DNA of 64,000 nt from Phytophthora hibernalis (taxonomy: Eukaryota; Oomycota; Peronosporomycetes; Peronosporales; Peronosporaceae), in NCBI GenBank assembly GCA_012656075.1, contig JAAKBF010000151.1:744001-808000 (forward strand), written 5' to 3'. Below are positions 21,616 to 31,231 of this stretch, piece after piece. Under the pieces are notes generated by a model. It ran no database searches. It was not told the origin of the DNA and was given only the letters and a program-made list of their open reading frames with translations. The first letter of the stretch is position 1, and each line of letters opens with the position of its first letter. Position numbers and translations under genes: made by a program.

Positions 21616-22266
21616 GGCGGAGGAGGATCTAATCGCGTGCGTCCAAGGGCTCAGATTGGAAAGTGAGGAGCTGTATGACGCTTCGAGTGGCGACTCGAAT
21701 AGAGGACGGTTCGGAAAACCGGATGTTGCAGCGTTTGAAAATTGGTTGAATGAAAAGTACCCTATTGTGGCAAGTTGGAACCTGGTTTTAGTTCCATCGG
21801 TTGGCGATGTTTGTGCAGTGTTGAAGCGCCCAGACTCTGCCCGCCAATCACAAGCGAGCTGGCTGCAGGGGACGGGGAAGCTCTAATAACACGCAGTGTT
21901 TTCATTGACGCACCAGGCATTGAGTCCACGGCAAGGCGTTGCCTGGAGTCTCTAGTGGAGATACCCTCACAGCGAAGTAATTCACTGCAAAATGCCGCAC
22001 AATCAGAAAGCAGGTCGGATGCCGCGTTGGTACACCGAACGATGCTGCGCAGGCAAATCGCACAGCCCACGAGAATTTTTCGGTTGCTCACCCGTTTCTG
22101 CTTCAATTCGTCTGTTGCTTCAACGTCGAACATTCCCGAAGGCAAAATGCAACGGCTTCGTGTAGTCCGAGTGACGAGTGCCGCTGCAGCACTCGACTCG
22201 AGCGAGTCTTTCGTAACGGTGCTTCACTTCCAAGCTGCATGTGAATTGTTGGAACTTCCAACATAA
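21614..22266 (+). CDS. Uncharacterised protein, head-to-head with the MYND gene
   Basis: The frame from the ATG at 21614 (MAEEDLIACVQGLRLESEEL) runs to 21886. A second open frame with similar codon usage runs from about 21790 to the TAA at 22266. The total length fits one missing base (217 aa if restored), in line with single-base losses in neighbouring genes. I cannot place the break exactly; it lies in about 21775-21885. No family was recognised. The first part is acidic with helices (FENWLNEKYPIVASWNL). The later part has a Ser/Ala/Arg-rich composition. The start overlaps the divergent MYND start. Confidence 0.45.
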
Positions 22267-22352
22267 CACACAATTCCACTACATTTTATGTATCGCTACA
22301 CCATCCCAACCCGCGCGAGCCAACCACAAAAATCTTGGCATTGTAGACCACG

Positions 22353-22930
22353 ATGGCGGACCCGTCGAACGCGAAGCTCAACTCCCTGTTCGGCAAGAAG
22401 AAGAAGAAAAATCCACGACCGTGAATGCCAACGTCATCGTCAAGACCAGCGCACAGAACGCAGAGCGCGCCGCCGCTGCTGCTGCTGCTGCCGCCCCACA
22501 GCCCGAGAAGAAGGCGAAGGCCCCGGCACCCGCCGCTACGGCGTCTGGTAAGGTGCTGTCCGACCTGTCGCTGAACAAGGAGCAGGAGCAGGAGAAACAG
22601 GCCTTCCAGTGGGCCAAGCAGCCCAAGAAGTACAAGAACTCGGACGAGAAGGTGCGGACATCCAAGAGGAAATGGGACTGCGACGGAAGTTTTATTAAAA
22701 TTGTTATTTTTGTTGTTTAATTGCAGGAGACGGTGGCTACCACGTGGGCTGAGCAGGAGCAGCGCAACCGCGTGAACCGCCGCATCCAACTGGACAACGA
22801 GCGCGCCTTCCCGTCGCTGGGAGTGGACGCCGCCAGGGCCCAGATGCAGAACATGAAGGCGCCCACCAGCAAGGCCGTCGAGACCAAGAACGTCTGGGCT
22901 TCGCTGCATGACGACGAAGACGAGGACTAA
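22353..22930 (+). CDS. Small Lys/Ala-rich protein of unknown function (two exons)
   Basis: Exons 22353-22651 and 22727-22930. The 75-bp intron starts GTGCGG and ends TTGCAG. The ATG starts MADPSNAKLNSLFGKKKK, and the frame breaks in the A run at 22407-22411. Restoring one base gives 167 aa. An alanine tract (about residues 42-51) and a charged linker precede the exon-2 part ETVATTWAEQEQRNRVNRR and AFPSLG, and the protein ends LHDDEDED. It is hydrophilic without membrane segments. I do not recognise the family with confidence. Confidence 0.6.
22652..22726 (+). other. Intron of the small Lys/Ala-rich gene
   Basis: 75 bp, GTGCGG to TTGCAG, AT-rich 3' half. It joins a Lys codon to GAG ACG GTG in frame. 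Confidence 0.75.
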
Positions 22931-23201
22931 GCGGCTGCTTCGGATGGGTGACGCGTGCAGCTTTTGAGGGCAAGTAGCCGGGTTTTCGCGTTGAGAGGCT
23001 CAGAATTGAGAGCTGGAGTCCGAAACGTTGCAAGACAGTAGAAGACGCTCTGCCCTGCCTGGCCGGAACTACTGGGAGAATGCTGCTGCTCATACTGTGT
23101 CGTGGCAAGAAAAGTGAAATAGAACGGAGCATCAGTGTCGAACCAGACAACATGAATCATCAAATACGAATGGGCTGTCTTGCTTCATGTACGTTTGAAC
23201 C

Positions 23202-24670
23202 TTAGCCTCGCTCAGGAGCGTCCATGGTCTCGAACGTGCACCCGAGGTACGAGCTGTAGCCGTTTGGTTTGGCGTGTGGCACCGCTGCGCCATTGTTCCA
23301 TATGAGGTCAAAGCCACCGACGTGCAGCTCGTTGCCCTCTCGCCGACGCTCCAAGTCCACGACATCCAGTGTGTGCTGCACGACGTTGGCCTTGAGGGCA
23401 TAGTCAGCGTCTGTATCGCTTGTCAAGGACGGAGAGGCGTTCACCTCGATGAGCCACGGCTTGAGAGCGCTGTCAATGAGCACATCGTATCCGTACAGCT
23501 CAAAACAGTGTCGGTCCTGGATGATGGTCGGCTGCACGGCCAGCAGCGAGCGTGTGATGAGTGACTGGATCGCGAGAAACAAACGATCAACAGCCTCTTG
23601 TCCGTGCTTGCTAATGAGGAACATCTTGAGACTGTGCAGCGGCCACTTGCAGCCACGGCGTTCGTCGTAATCGTCCGCACCCTTTTGCACTGAGGCGTTC
23701 GTTAGGTGCATGAAGAGATTGTCCATGTCGCCTTTGCTCTGCGAGTAGCGGGCGTGCGAGAAGCGTGCAAACCCCGCGCGGTAGATCCAAAACGTCAACG
23801 GCGAGAAGCTCGTCACCAGCACATACAACCGCAAGTCGAACTTCTTGCCACCAAGCAAGTACGGGGACTCGACATACTTCTGCACAATGTACGTATCTGC
23901 TGTCTTGGCTTGCATAGCTCCATCTCCTTTCCACGAGGAATCTCGCTTCCACTCGCTGATGTCGCTGAGTTTCTCAAACAGGAAAATTCCGCGACCTTGA
24001 GCTTTGCCAATGGGTTTCATGATCCACCTTCCTCCTGACGTCCGCTTGAACTCCTCCAAGAACATACCATACTCATGCGGCAATACAAACGTAGCTGCCC
24101 AGAAGTCGTAGAGTCCTGCCTCGCGACGAGATTCCGTGTCGCCGCTGCAACAGCGTCCGTTAGATGGCTACATTTTGTGACACATGGCTACATCAAATTT
24201 ACCTGCGTTCGAGTTGCCTCTTGACTCGCTTGAGGTTCTTGACCAGCAGATCCTTCCTCGTAAGCTCGTAGTGGTTTTGGAAGTGATTAATTCGCTACGA
24301 AAACAATGAGTTTCCATCTCTACTCGACGAGATCTTGGCCACACACCTGATGATCTTGAAGCGGCGTGAAGGCGTCCAGGTTCTCTCGGATCCAGCCCAC
24401 ATCAGCCCAATGCAAGTCCCAGTCCAATTCACTCTCCGTCTCGATCCAACCTCCTTGTCGCTGCATAACGTCCAGCACCGTGTTGTGCAGAGACGTCCGA
24501 AAGCGCACCGCCCGCCTAAAGTCCCACAACACAGCAAACAATCAACACTTTCTACATCAATTTCAATGAAACCAAACTCTTCCAATACATGCGACACTAA
24601 GATTTAATATCATGCTTTACCTGCGCTCTCGGCTGTCGGGTCTTGCTCCAGCCTGCGTCCTGCGCTCCAT
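23202..24670 (-). CDS. TTLL9: Tubulin-tyrosine-ligase-like protein, TTLL9-type (four exons)
   Basis: TTLL enzymes ligate amino acids, usually glutamate, to tubulin tails; the TTLL9 group acts on axonemes, consistent with flagellate zoospores. Exons on the minus strand are 24621-24670, 24347-24515, 24203-24294 and 23202-24144. They sum to 417 aa plus stop (human TTLL9 is 439). The splice sites are GT-AG and phases agree. Motifs: RAVRFRTSLHNTVLDVM, NHYELTRKDLLVKNLKR, then the ATP-grasp core WIMKPIGKAQGRGIFLF, YIVQKYVESPYLLGGKKFDL, HLTNASVQK, ELYGYDVLID and the metal-binding LIEVNASPSL. The start is the first ATG of exon 1 (MERRTQ). All catalytic motifs are present and no lesion is seen. Confidence 0.88.
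24145..24202 (-). other. TTLL intron 3
   Basis: 58 bp on the minus strand, GTAAAT to GTTGCAG, phase 2. Confidence 0.82.
24295..24346 (-). other. TTLL intron 2
   Basis: 52 bp on the minus strand, GTGTGT to TTCGTAG. Removal restores LQDHQ followed by RINHFQNHYEL, as in relatives. Confidence 0.85.
24516..24620 (-). other. TTLL intron 1
   Basis: 105 bp on the minus strand, GTAAAG to CTTTAG, joining AG|G within an Arg codon. Confidence 0.75.
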
Positions 24671-24753
24671 TACCAAAAGATACCTTACAGTAGACTGCTG
24701 AATGCAGCACTGTACCGAAATGATAGGCGTACTTGAAGTGTTGTACACAAAGT

Positions 24754-24770
24754 GCATTTTCAACTTCGCC
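24754..24770 (+). promoter_or_regulatory. Possible oomycete Inr/FPR-like core promoter of DPM1
   Basis: GCATTTTCAACTTCGCC lies about 30-45 bp before the DPM1 ATG and resembles the composite initiator plus flanking promoter region described for oomycetes. Pattern match only. Confidence 0.35.
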
Positions 24771-24798
24771 GCGTGGAAGCTACACCTAATTTCAAAAG

Positions 24799-25794
24799 AT
24801 GGCGACGTCGCACAAGTATTCGGTGCTGTTGCCGACGTACAATGAGCGCGAGAACCTGCCGCTGATGGTGTGGCTGCTGGACCAGTCGTTCACGGACAAG
24901 TACGCGCTGTTTACGCTCTCAAACTCGCTCTGCATCGCACTGTGACCTTGTGGACTGTTTCCATGATAGCAAACTCCAGTACGAGATCGTGGTCGTGGAG
25001 GACAACAGCCCGGACGGTACGCTGCAGGTGGCGCGTGAGTTGCAGCAAATCTACGGCAAGGACAAGATCGTGATCCTGCCGCGTGAGGGAAAACTCGGAC
25101 TGGGATCCGCCTACCGCGACGGCCTCAAGCTGGCGACGGGCGACTTTGTGTTCCTCATGGACGCAGATCTGTCCCACCACGTGCGTCAATCAATTGTTGT
25201 GGGTGTTCAGTGTGGTTAATAATTTTGTTGATGTACTTTTCACTGTTAGCCCAAGTTCATTCCTGAGTTCATCAAGTATGTCAGACTTACCAAGTGGACA
25301 GATAAGAATTGCACACTTACGTTGCGATGGTGTATTGGTGTCAACAGGAAGCAGACTGAGGAGAACTGCGACATCGTCACAGGCACACGCTATGCCCCGG
25401 GCGGAGGCGTACGTCTTGTGTTTTTTCATCGCTAAAGTGGTTATTGTTGGCTCATTTGGCTTTTGTGTAGGTGTATGGTTGGGATCTACGCCGTAAGCTC
25501 ACGAGCCGTGTGGCCAACTACCTGGCGACGGTGCTGCTGAAACCGTCGGTGACGGATCTCACGGGCAGCTTCCGCCTGTATAAACGCGACGTCATTGAAG
25601 ACATTATGAGCGCGATCCAGGGCCTGGGCTATGTCTTCCAGATGGAGATTCTCGTGCGCGCTCGCCAACGCCAGTTCTCCATCGCCGAGGTGCCAATCAC
25701 GTTCGTGGACCGCATCTATGGCGAGTCGAAGCTAGGCGCCGGAGAGATCGTCGCGTACCTCAAGGGACTGCTCAACCTTTTCTTTACGACGTAG
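24799..25794 (+). CDS. DPM1: Dolichol-phosphate mannosyltransferase catalytic subunit (five exons)
   Basis: DPM1 makes dolichyl-phosphate mannose from GDP-mannose at the ER for N-glycans, GPI anchors and O-mannosylation. Exons 24799-24899, 24970-25180, 25250-25275, 25348-25408 and 25471-25794 sum to 240 aa plus stop; one exon is only 26 bp. All introns are GT-AG and 62-72 bp. GT-A fold motifs: LLPTYNERENLP, VVVEDNSPDGT, LGLGSAYRDGLKLA, the metal-binding FLMDADLSHHP, TGTRYAPGGGVYGWD, LTGSFRLYKRD, and VDRIYGESKLG near the end. There is no C-terminal membrane anchor, so this is the human-type short form, expected to need a DPM2/DPM3-like partner. The start is the first ATG (MATSHKYSVLLPTYN). No lesions. 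Confidence 0.93.
24900..24969 (+). other. DPM1 intron 1
   Basis: 70 bp, GTACGC to TGATAG. Confidence 0.85.
25181..25249 (+). other. DPM1 intron 2
   Basis: 69 bp, GTGCGT to TGTTAG, directly after the DADLSHH motif. Confidence 0.88.
25276..25347 (+). other. DPM1 intron 3
   Basis: 72 bp, GTATGT to CAACAG. Confidence 0.85.
25409..25470 (+). other. DPM1 intron 4
   Basis: 62 bp, GTACGT to GTGTAG. Confidence 0.88.
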
Positions 25795-25996
25795 TGCTGC
25801 AGTAGCACGAGCAACGCGAGTAGATCAAGTGTAGTTCGAGGTTTGCAATGAGTATGGCCGCATTTTTGCATTTGTCACCACACTTTCGTTATACTTTGCC
25901 AGTTTTACTCGTCGACCTGATTCTGCGAGAGCTTCCAGTGCAAGGTGGTAACCCTTGTAGTGCTTATTGTGTCACTTTTGTTGTACATTCAAACAC

Positions 25997-26886
25997 TCAT
26001 TCGTCCATCTTCTCTTTCTGTGCGCCGCGTAGGTGCGACGACACGTCCAGCGCCATCACGGGGCCCTCTTCTCCAAGCAGCAGTTCCTCGGGCGGACGCG
26101 CAAAAGTCCTAGCCATTCTACCGCTGTGTTCCGTAGCCGCGGCATGCCTTGCCGCAATGGAATCCGGGTCATTATCACCGCCTCCAAGCAGGTTGTTGAC
26201 CACATCCATCACCTTGTTCGAGGTGTCAGCTCCGTCTCCGAACAGCATCACGAAGAGCACGAAGCCAAGCACGAGCACCAGCGGTACGGAGCACATGACC
26301 ACGCCCACCTTGAGGGGCGACGTGGTGGCTCGCTCCGACATGGGGTGCACGTGCGGCGCCTGCTCCTCCTGAGTCCGGCGCGTCGCCGCTCCAGCTCCTG
26401 CATCCAGTAGTTGTGCTCGTTGCTGTTTTCCTGCGGGTTGGGCTCCTCCTGGCCATGCGCGCGCGCCAGCGGCTTGAGCAGCGGCGTGCGCTCCGGCAGC
26501 TTCTTCATGGGCGCCTGGTGCGCGCTGTAGCCGCTGATCTTGCTCATGCTATACATGTCCGGCGCGAACTTGGGCCGGACCGACGCCTGCTTGGGCTTGG
26601 CGCCGCGCTCGTCCTGCAGCAGCAGCTTGAGCGCCGTCTGCGTGTGCTCCGAGAGCTGCAGCGACGCGCGCGCACGCGCAAAGGCCGTGTCCGGGCGCTC
26701 CACGTACTCCTCGACGCGGCGCTGCTGCTCCGGCAATGGGGACGTGAACTGCGACACGGGCTGGTGCTCCGGGATGCTCTGCGGGATGTGGAAGCTGCTG
26801 TTGCTGGCCGAGCGGCTGAAGGAGCCGTAGGACGCGCGGCTGGGCGGGCGCTGCGTCTTGAGGTCGAGCGCCGCGGACCAGAACAT
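25997..26886 (-). CDS. Single-pass membrane protein of unknown function (one apparent 1-nt frameshift)
   Basis: From the ATG at 26886 (MFWSAALDLKTQRPPSRASY) the frame runs through a Ser-rich, Arg-rich cytosolic-type region containing ERTPLLKPL, a possible dileucine sorting signal. Near 26385-26395 it must shift one base to reach MSERATTSPLKVG and the hydrophobic segment VVMCSVPLVLVLGFVLFVML (about residue 205-225). The remaining C-terminus is about 70 residues and acidic. Total length fits one lost base (296 aa). There is no N-terminal signal peptide, so a type II topology is inferred. Family not recognised. Confidence 0.6.
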
Positions 26887-26939
26887 GGCTGCGCGGTGAG
26901 GTGCCGGTGCTGGAGGATAAAGGCGAAGTGAGCGCACAG

Positions 26940-28172
26940 GCTTGAAGCTGCAAACGCGGATCTTGCGCCTCTTGGAGCTCCTGAGTCAGAACGTTCCGCG
27001 CTGTTGGCGGTGGATTGAGTTGTGAGAGCTTGAAACGGTTTATGGCTTATATGGGAAAGAGACACGGCGGAGGCATACTGGACGCAAGTAGAAAAAAAGT
27101 TACGTTGATAGAATACCTAACGGTACAGTGTACCCTCTTGGGATCGACGAGCATTGATTTATGCGGTTTGAGAGGCTGTTTCGCCGTGACCTGCGCTGCG
27201 TCAGCGTTTATTCTATCGGATATCAGCTGCGACTTTCGTCGAAGATATCCATATTGGTGCTCGCATCCGTTCGCGATTGCTTAGCCGTCGGTATGACGTT
27301 GTCAAGCAGGGCGCGTTTGCAACCAAGGCTGCGACAACTGAATTGCCGCCGAGTCGACGAAGAGTCTTCTTCATGAATCTTCGTGCAGCTTATCGCTGAG
27401 AGAACATGTGCTGTGCAGACTGAAAACCGAGGCGCTAACCGGAGGTTCAAAACGACTTCCCACGACGAGCTGCAGCGGGCGAACTATTGCTGTGCGCCAC
27501 CCGATCTAGTTGAAGCGGACTGGTATCCAGCGTGTTTGGAAACGGCGTTTCTGAACAAGCAAAAACCTGAGTCTGGCGTTAAACGTGTCGGTTCTTTACG
27601 CGCGACCACTTCAACCACTGACGTACATCGCATGACACCTTTTTGATCAAGGATGGTTAGAACATTTCCGCCCGGGCACTGGACAAGGTTGCCGCGAAGG
27701 GGTTGCATTGTCAAGATCGCAATAGCCCCCACCGAACTGCATTCACTTACAGGACCTCTGCGCTGCAGCGCCATGCCCCAAGTCCATGCTAAACCCTGTC
27801 TGCAGGAATGAGGAGATGATCTCGCTGCATGAAATGAAAATTTCTCCGGCGTGACTTGCTTTGCGTCACATGCAAACTGCGCACTCAGTGCCTGCTTTGA
27901 TCGGTGCTGGTACCGATGACTACGAATATCTGATAATGCAGCGAGATCTCCAAAACGACATCAACATTTGATCGGCAATCAACTTTTCTTGCCCTCCACA
28001 GATAGTGGCACAGTGAAGTCCACTCGGTTCGCTGCTGTTTTATCGAGTCCAACATTGCGAGAAATTGAACACTAGTAGTAGTAGTATACTACCAGGTTGC
28101 ATACAAGTACGGCAACATGAACAACAAACAGGTAACCAGGAAGCGTGTGTACTTAATATCGGCCGACCGGAC
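26940..28172. other. Intergenic spacer, about 1.2 kb
   Basis: It lies upstream of the membrane-protein gene and downstream of eIF2B epsilon. Frames of up to 96 aa are present (for example 27383-27646 plus, 27484-27774 minus), but none resembles a known protein. No clear repeat or RNA gene was seen. Confidence 0.4.
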
Positions 28173-30398
28173 TTACTCGTCCTCCGAGTCTTCCTCATCG
28201 TCATCTTCATCATCGTCAGACTCCTGCAGCCAGTCAATAAACTCCTGCACGTCCTTGCTAGACGCAGCAGCCAACGTGTCCTGCGCCTCCTCCTCGTCAA
28301 CGTTTGCCTTCTTTGCTTCATACCACTTGATGATCACATCCTCGACAACCCACTCCAGGTCGTACACGGTCTGCAGCAAAAAGCGGAACAGTGGCAGCCA
28401 CAGCACCCGACGCTCTTCCGGCGCAGCACAGTAACTCTCGAGCGCGCCCACCACAACCAGCTGGTCCTCCTGCTCCACAAGACATCGCTGGATCACCGAG
28501 CTCCACTTCTGGAACTTGGTGCGTACATTGCCCAGAATGACCATGGCTGACTGTCCGTTGCCCGTCGGGATCAGATCCAGCAGACCCGGCAATATCGCAC
28601 CGATCACCTCTGCGAACGACCGGTTCTGGGCGAACTTGAAACTCTTGATCTCCATGAACAGATCATCAACATTGTGTCCTGCCGCGTCACCAGTGCAAAC
28701 ATTTTCGCGGATAATCTGCTGGAACGGCACCTCCAGAGCAGTCATGTTGGCTTCCGCCAGCAGGTCATCCTCGTCTTCATCTTCCTCCTCGGATGAGCTG
28801 AGCGTGTCCCATTCATCCCAACGTTGCATCTTCTTGGACACCACATCACGCGCCCCAATGAGCGTGCTCTTGAGCTTCTCCAGGCGACGCACCTGTTTCT
28901 TTGCCTCTATCAGCTCCTCCTCCTCGTCATCGTTCTCCTCTTCGCTGTCCGAATCCACTTCAATGTCGTCTTCGTCCAGCGACCAAATGCGCCCCACGCC
29001 ACCGACACCCACGTCCTTCGGGTTCCACTGAGCCTGAGCATCGCCGTCTACAACCTCGTCCTTCGTGTCCGAAGTTTTTTCATCCTCGTCCGAGGAGAAG
29101 CCATCGTCTTCCACCTGCGCAACGCTCTTCGTGACCTTCGTGAACGGCGGCAGTGAAAATCCTTCACCAATGACCACACCAAATGACAACACACAACCTT
29201 CACCCACAACCGCGCCACGCTTCACCACCACATTATCACACAAAATCGCGTTCGTGACTGTGGCGCCGTCCTCCACCACAACGTTCGACCACAAGAAGCT
29301 GCCGTCGATAGTCACGTTCTCGCCAATCTCGCAGTTCTTGCCAATGGTGCTCTTGCGCACGTGCGCGTGGTCCGCGACGGTGGTGCCGGCGCCCAAGATG
29401 CTCTCGCGTTGGACGTCGCACGTACGTGCGAGCGTCACATTGGCATCCTTGTAGCGCATGCCGCGCAAATACTCGTAGTGGGTCGCGTCGCCTGCACCCA
29501 AGTAATTGGCATCGGGCACCATGGGAAACACCCAACGCTGCAAAATGGCCTGCGAGACGCCGGCATACGTCCTGGGGTCCATGACCCTGGCCGCGAACTC
29601 GTCCGTCACGATCTTGACGAAGAACTTCTTGCCCAGCTCGTAGTTCTGCGCCTCGTTGTGCAGAAAGTCGCGTCGCAAGTCCTGGTAGTCAAAGTCCTCG
29701 GCGAACTTGAGCAGCACCTCAGGCGAGCACACGTCGATGTAGCAGTCCAGCAGGTCGCTGCGTAGTGCGATCTGCGCGTGGTCCTCCAGGAACAAAGTTG
29801 CGAGTCGCGTGCTGCGCTGCTGCGGGTCGTCCTCGTACAGCACGAGCTGCGACGTGGCAGCGTCCACGCCCACGACGAGCTCGTCGTCCAGCGGCCGCAC
29901 ACTCGTGGCGAAGTTGGGCCGCAGCTCCTTGAAGATGGACGTCATGATGCAGTTGGCGTCCGCCTTCTTGCGGCTCTTGTGCTCGGAGATGGCTGCCTGC
30001 AGGTCCACGTTGGCCACCACGTCTCCGCTCATGAGCACGAACGGGTTGCTCTGCACCAGCTGCAGTCGGTCCAGTTCCCGCAGCGCGTCACCGGCCGTGA
30101 GGCAGCTGGGGCTGCTGATACACGTGACGTGGAGGCGACGCGCCACCTGCGACTGCGTCTCGATGAACTGCTCGATCTGCTCGGCGTGGCGCGTGCAAAA
30201 GAGCAGCACTTGCTGGACGCCTGCGGACGCCAGGAACTCGAGCGAGTACTCGAGCATGGGCACGTTGGCCAGAGGCAGAAGCACCTTGGGAAGGGACAGC
30301 GTGATGGGACGGAACGTCTCCGTGAACGAGTCCGCGAAGAGAACCGCCTGCAGAGGCGCCTCGCGCCGCGTATCGTCCGGAACGGAGCGGCGGGGCAT
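28173..30398 (-). CDS. EIF2B5: Translation initiation factor eIF2B subunit epsilon
   Basis: This is the catalytic subunit of the eIF2B GDP-GTP exchange factor for eIF2, central to translational control in the cytosol. 741 aa, intronless, near the usual length (about 720). The ATG at 30398 (MPRRSVPDDTRREAP) is the first true ATG; the frame is open 27 nt further upstream without one. The N-terminal nucleotidyltransferase-like domain starts LQAVLFADSFTETFRPIT and includes FVLMSGDVVANVDL. A left-handed beta-helix follows (IGKNCEIGENVTIDGSF). Then come an acidic linker and the C-terminal W2/HEAT exchange domain with aromatic-acidic boxes (WVVEDVIIKWYEAKK, VQEFIDWLQES), ending in an acidic tail. 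Long antisense frames are shadows. No lesions. Confidence 0.95.
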   Translation of the reverse strand: MPRRSVPDDTRREAPLQAVLFADSFTETFRPITLSLPKVLLPLANVPMLEYSLEFLASAGVQQVLLFCTRHAEQIEQFIETQSQVARRLHVTCISSPSCLTAGDALRELDRLQLVQSNPFVLMSGDVVANVDLQAAISEHKSRKKADANCIMTSIFKELRPNFATSVRPLDDELVVGVDAATSQLVLYEDDPQQRSTRLATLFLEDHAQIALRSDLLDCYIDVCSPEVLLKFAEDFDYQDLRRDFLHNEAQNYELGKKFFVKIVTDEFAARVMDPRTYAGVSQAILQRWVFPMVPDANYLGAGDATHYEYLRGMRYKDANVTLARTCDVQRESILGAGTTVADHAHVRKSTIGKNCEIGENVTIDGSFLWSNVVVEDGATVTNAILCDNVVVKRGAVVGEGCVLSFGVVIGEGFSLPPFTKVTKSVAQVEDDGFSSDEDEKTSDTKDEVVDGDAQAQWNPKDVGVGGVGRIWSLDEDDIEVDSDSEEENDDEEEELIEAKKQVRRLEKLKSTLIGARDVVSKKMQRWDEWDTLSSSEEEDEDEDDLLAEANMTALEVPFQQIIRENVCTGDAAGHNVDDLFMEIKSFKFAQNRSFAEVIGAILPGLLDLIPTGNGQSAMVILGNVRTKFQKWSSVIQRCLVEQEDQLVVVGALESYCAAPEERRVLWLPLFRFLLQTVYDLEWVVEDVIIKWYEAKKANVDEEEAQDTLAAASSKDVQEFIDWLQESDDDEDDDEEDSEDE

Positions 30399-30474
30399 AG
30401 CTGATAGAGGGGCTTGACTGGACAATGGAGTTTATATAGAGAAAATACAGAATGCAATTAATTGTTTAAATATT

Positions 30475-30520
30475 ACCGGTATTAATACCGGTACCGGTAT
30501 TAATACCGGTACCGGTACCG
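30475..30520. repeat. Palindromic ACCGGTATTAATACCGGT repeat upstream of eIF2B epsilon
   Basis: Two tandem copies of the perfect 18-bp palindrome ACCGGTATTAATACCGGT (30475-30492 and 30493-30510) are followed by further ACCGGT. They lie about 77-120 bp upstream of the eIF2B epsilon ATG, just beyond a TATATAA-like stretch near 30432. They could be operator-like sites, a hairpin or a simple repeat. Confidence 0.7.
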
Positions 30521-30539
30521 CACATATCTAGCTGCGATT

Positions 30540-31231
30540 TATGAAATAAAATCGATTCGATTGGGTGTACCGATTCAGTCGGATTTGCACGGTTTCAAAT
30601 CGGTCTGTGCATCAAATCGATCAAGTCGACTCAATCCAACTTGGAGACCGAATAACGGAACGACCTGCTATATTTCATCATTGAGGTTATTTTCAAGGCT
30701 CGTGCTTGTGGTACAAAACGAGTCTACTGAAACTTAATATTTGTGGAGGTTATGTATGATTTAGAGTATTTTTCAACATCGTATAAACTTTGAAGTCGCC
30801 TGGAGGACGGATGTCATCTTGCTTTAAATCATGAAAGTCGGAGATGCCGACAGGAAAACTACACCCGAGCCTTACCCTTGAAAACCCTGAGAGCGGTGAC
30901 ACAACCCTAATCCGAGCTAGGTGTGACCCTGCTTGGTCCTGGCTTTAAGCCCGCGTGCTGCGCACACGGATCTTTAAACCGCAGGTGTTATTTCGGCCTG
31001 CCGAGCGAGTTGCTTTCACTCCCCTTTATCCCGGGGATGTGTTGTTTTGTACCACTAGTCAGTTCCTATTTTCAATTTATAATATTTAAAAGGAAATCCG
31101 TAGTCGATTTGAGTCGATTCGATTCCGATCGAGTCGGTTTGAGTCGTTTGGTACCGACTATCCGGATCCGGATGTTGGCCCGCTACTCCCTCCTTCCAGT
31201 TCAGGACCTCCCCTCTCAATTGCAGCCGAAG
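30540..31231. other. Spacer upstream of the hAT transposase
   Basis: The frame of the hAT gene is open upstream to 30923 but shows no conserved protein, so it is probably element-end sequence. Related GATTCGATTC/GAGTCG-rich stretches occur at about 30550-30640 and 31100-31160. I could not define the hAT ends or an 8-bp duplication. Confidence 0.35.

Noticed and set aside
29778..30417. Plus-strand frames of about 200 aa over eIF2B epsilon
   Set aside because: They are antisense shadows of a GC-rich conserved gene with no own motif.
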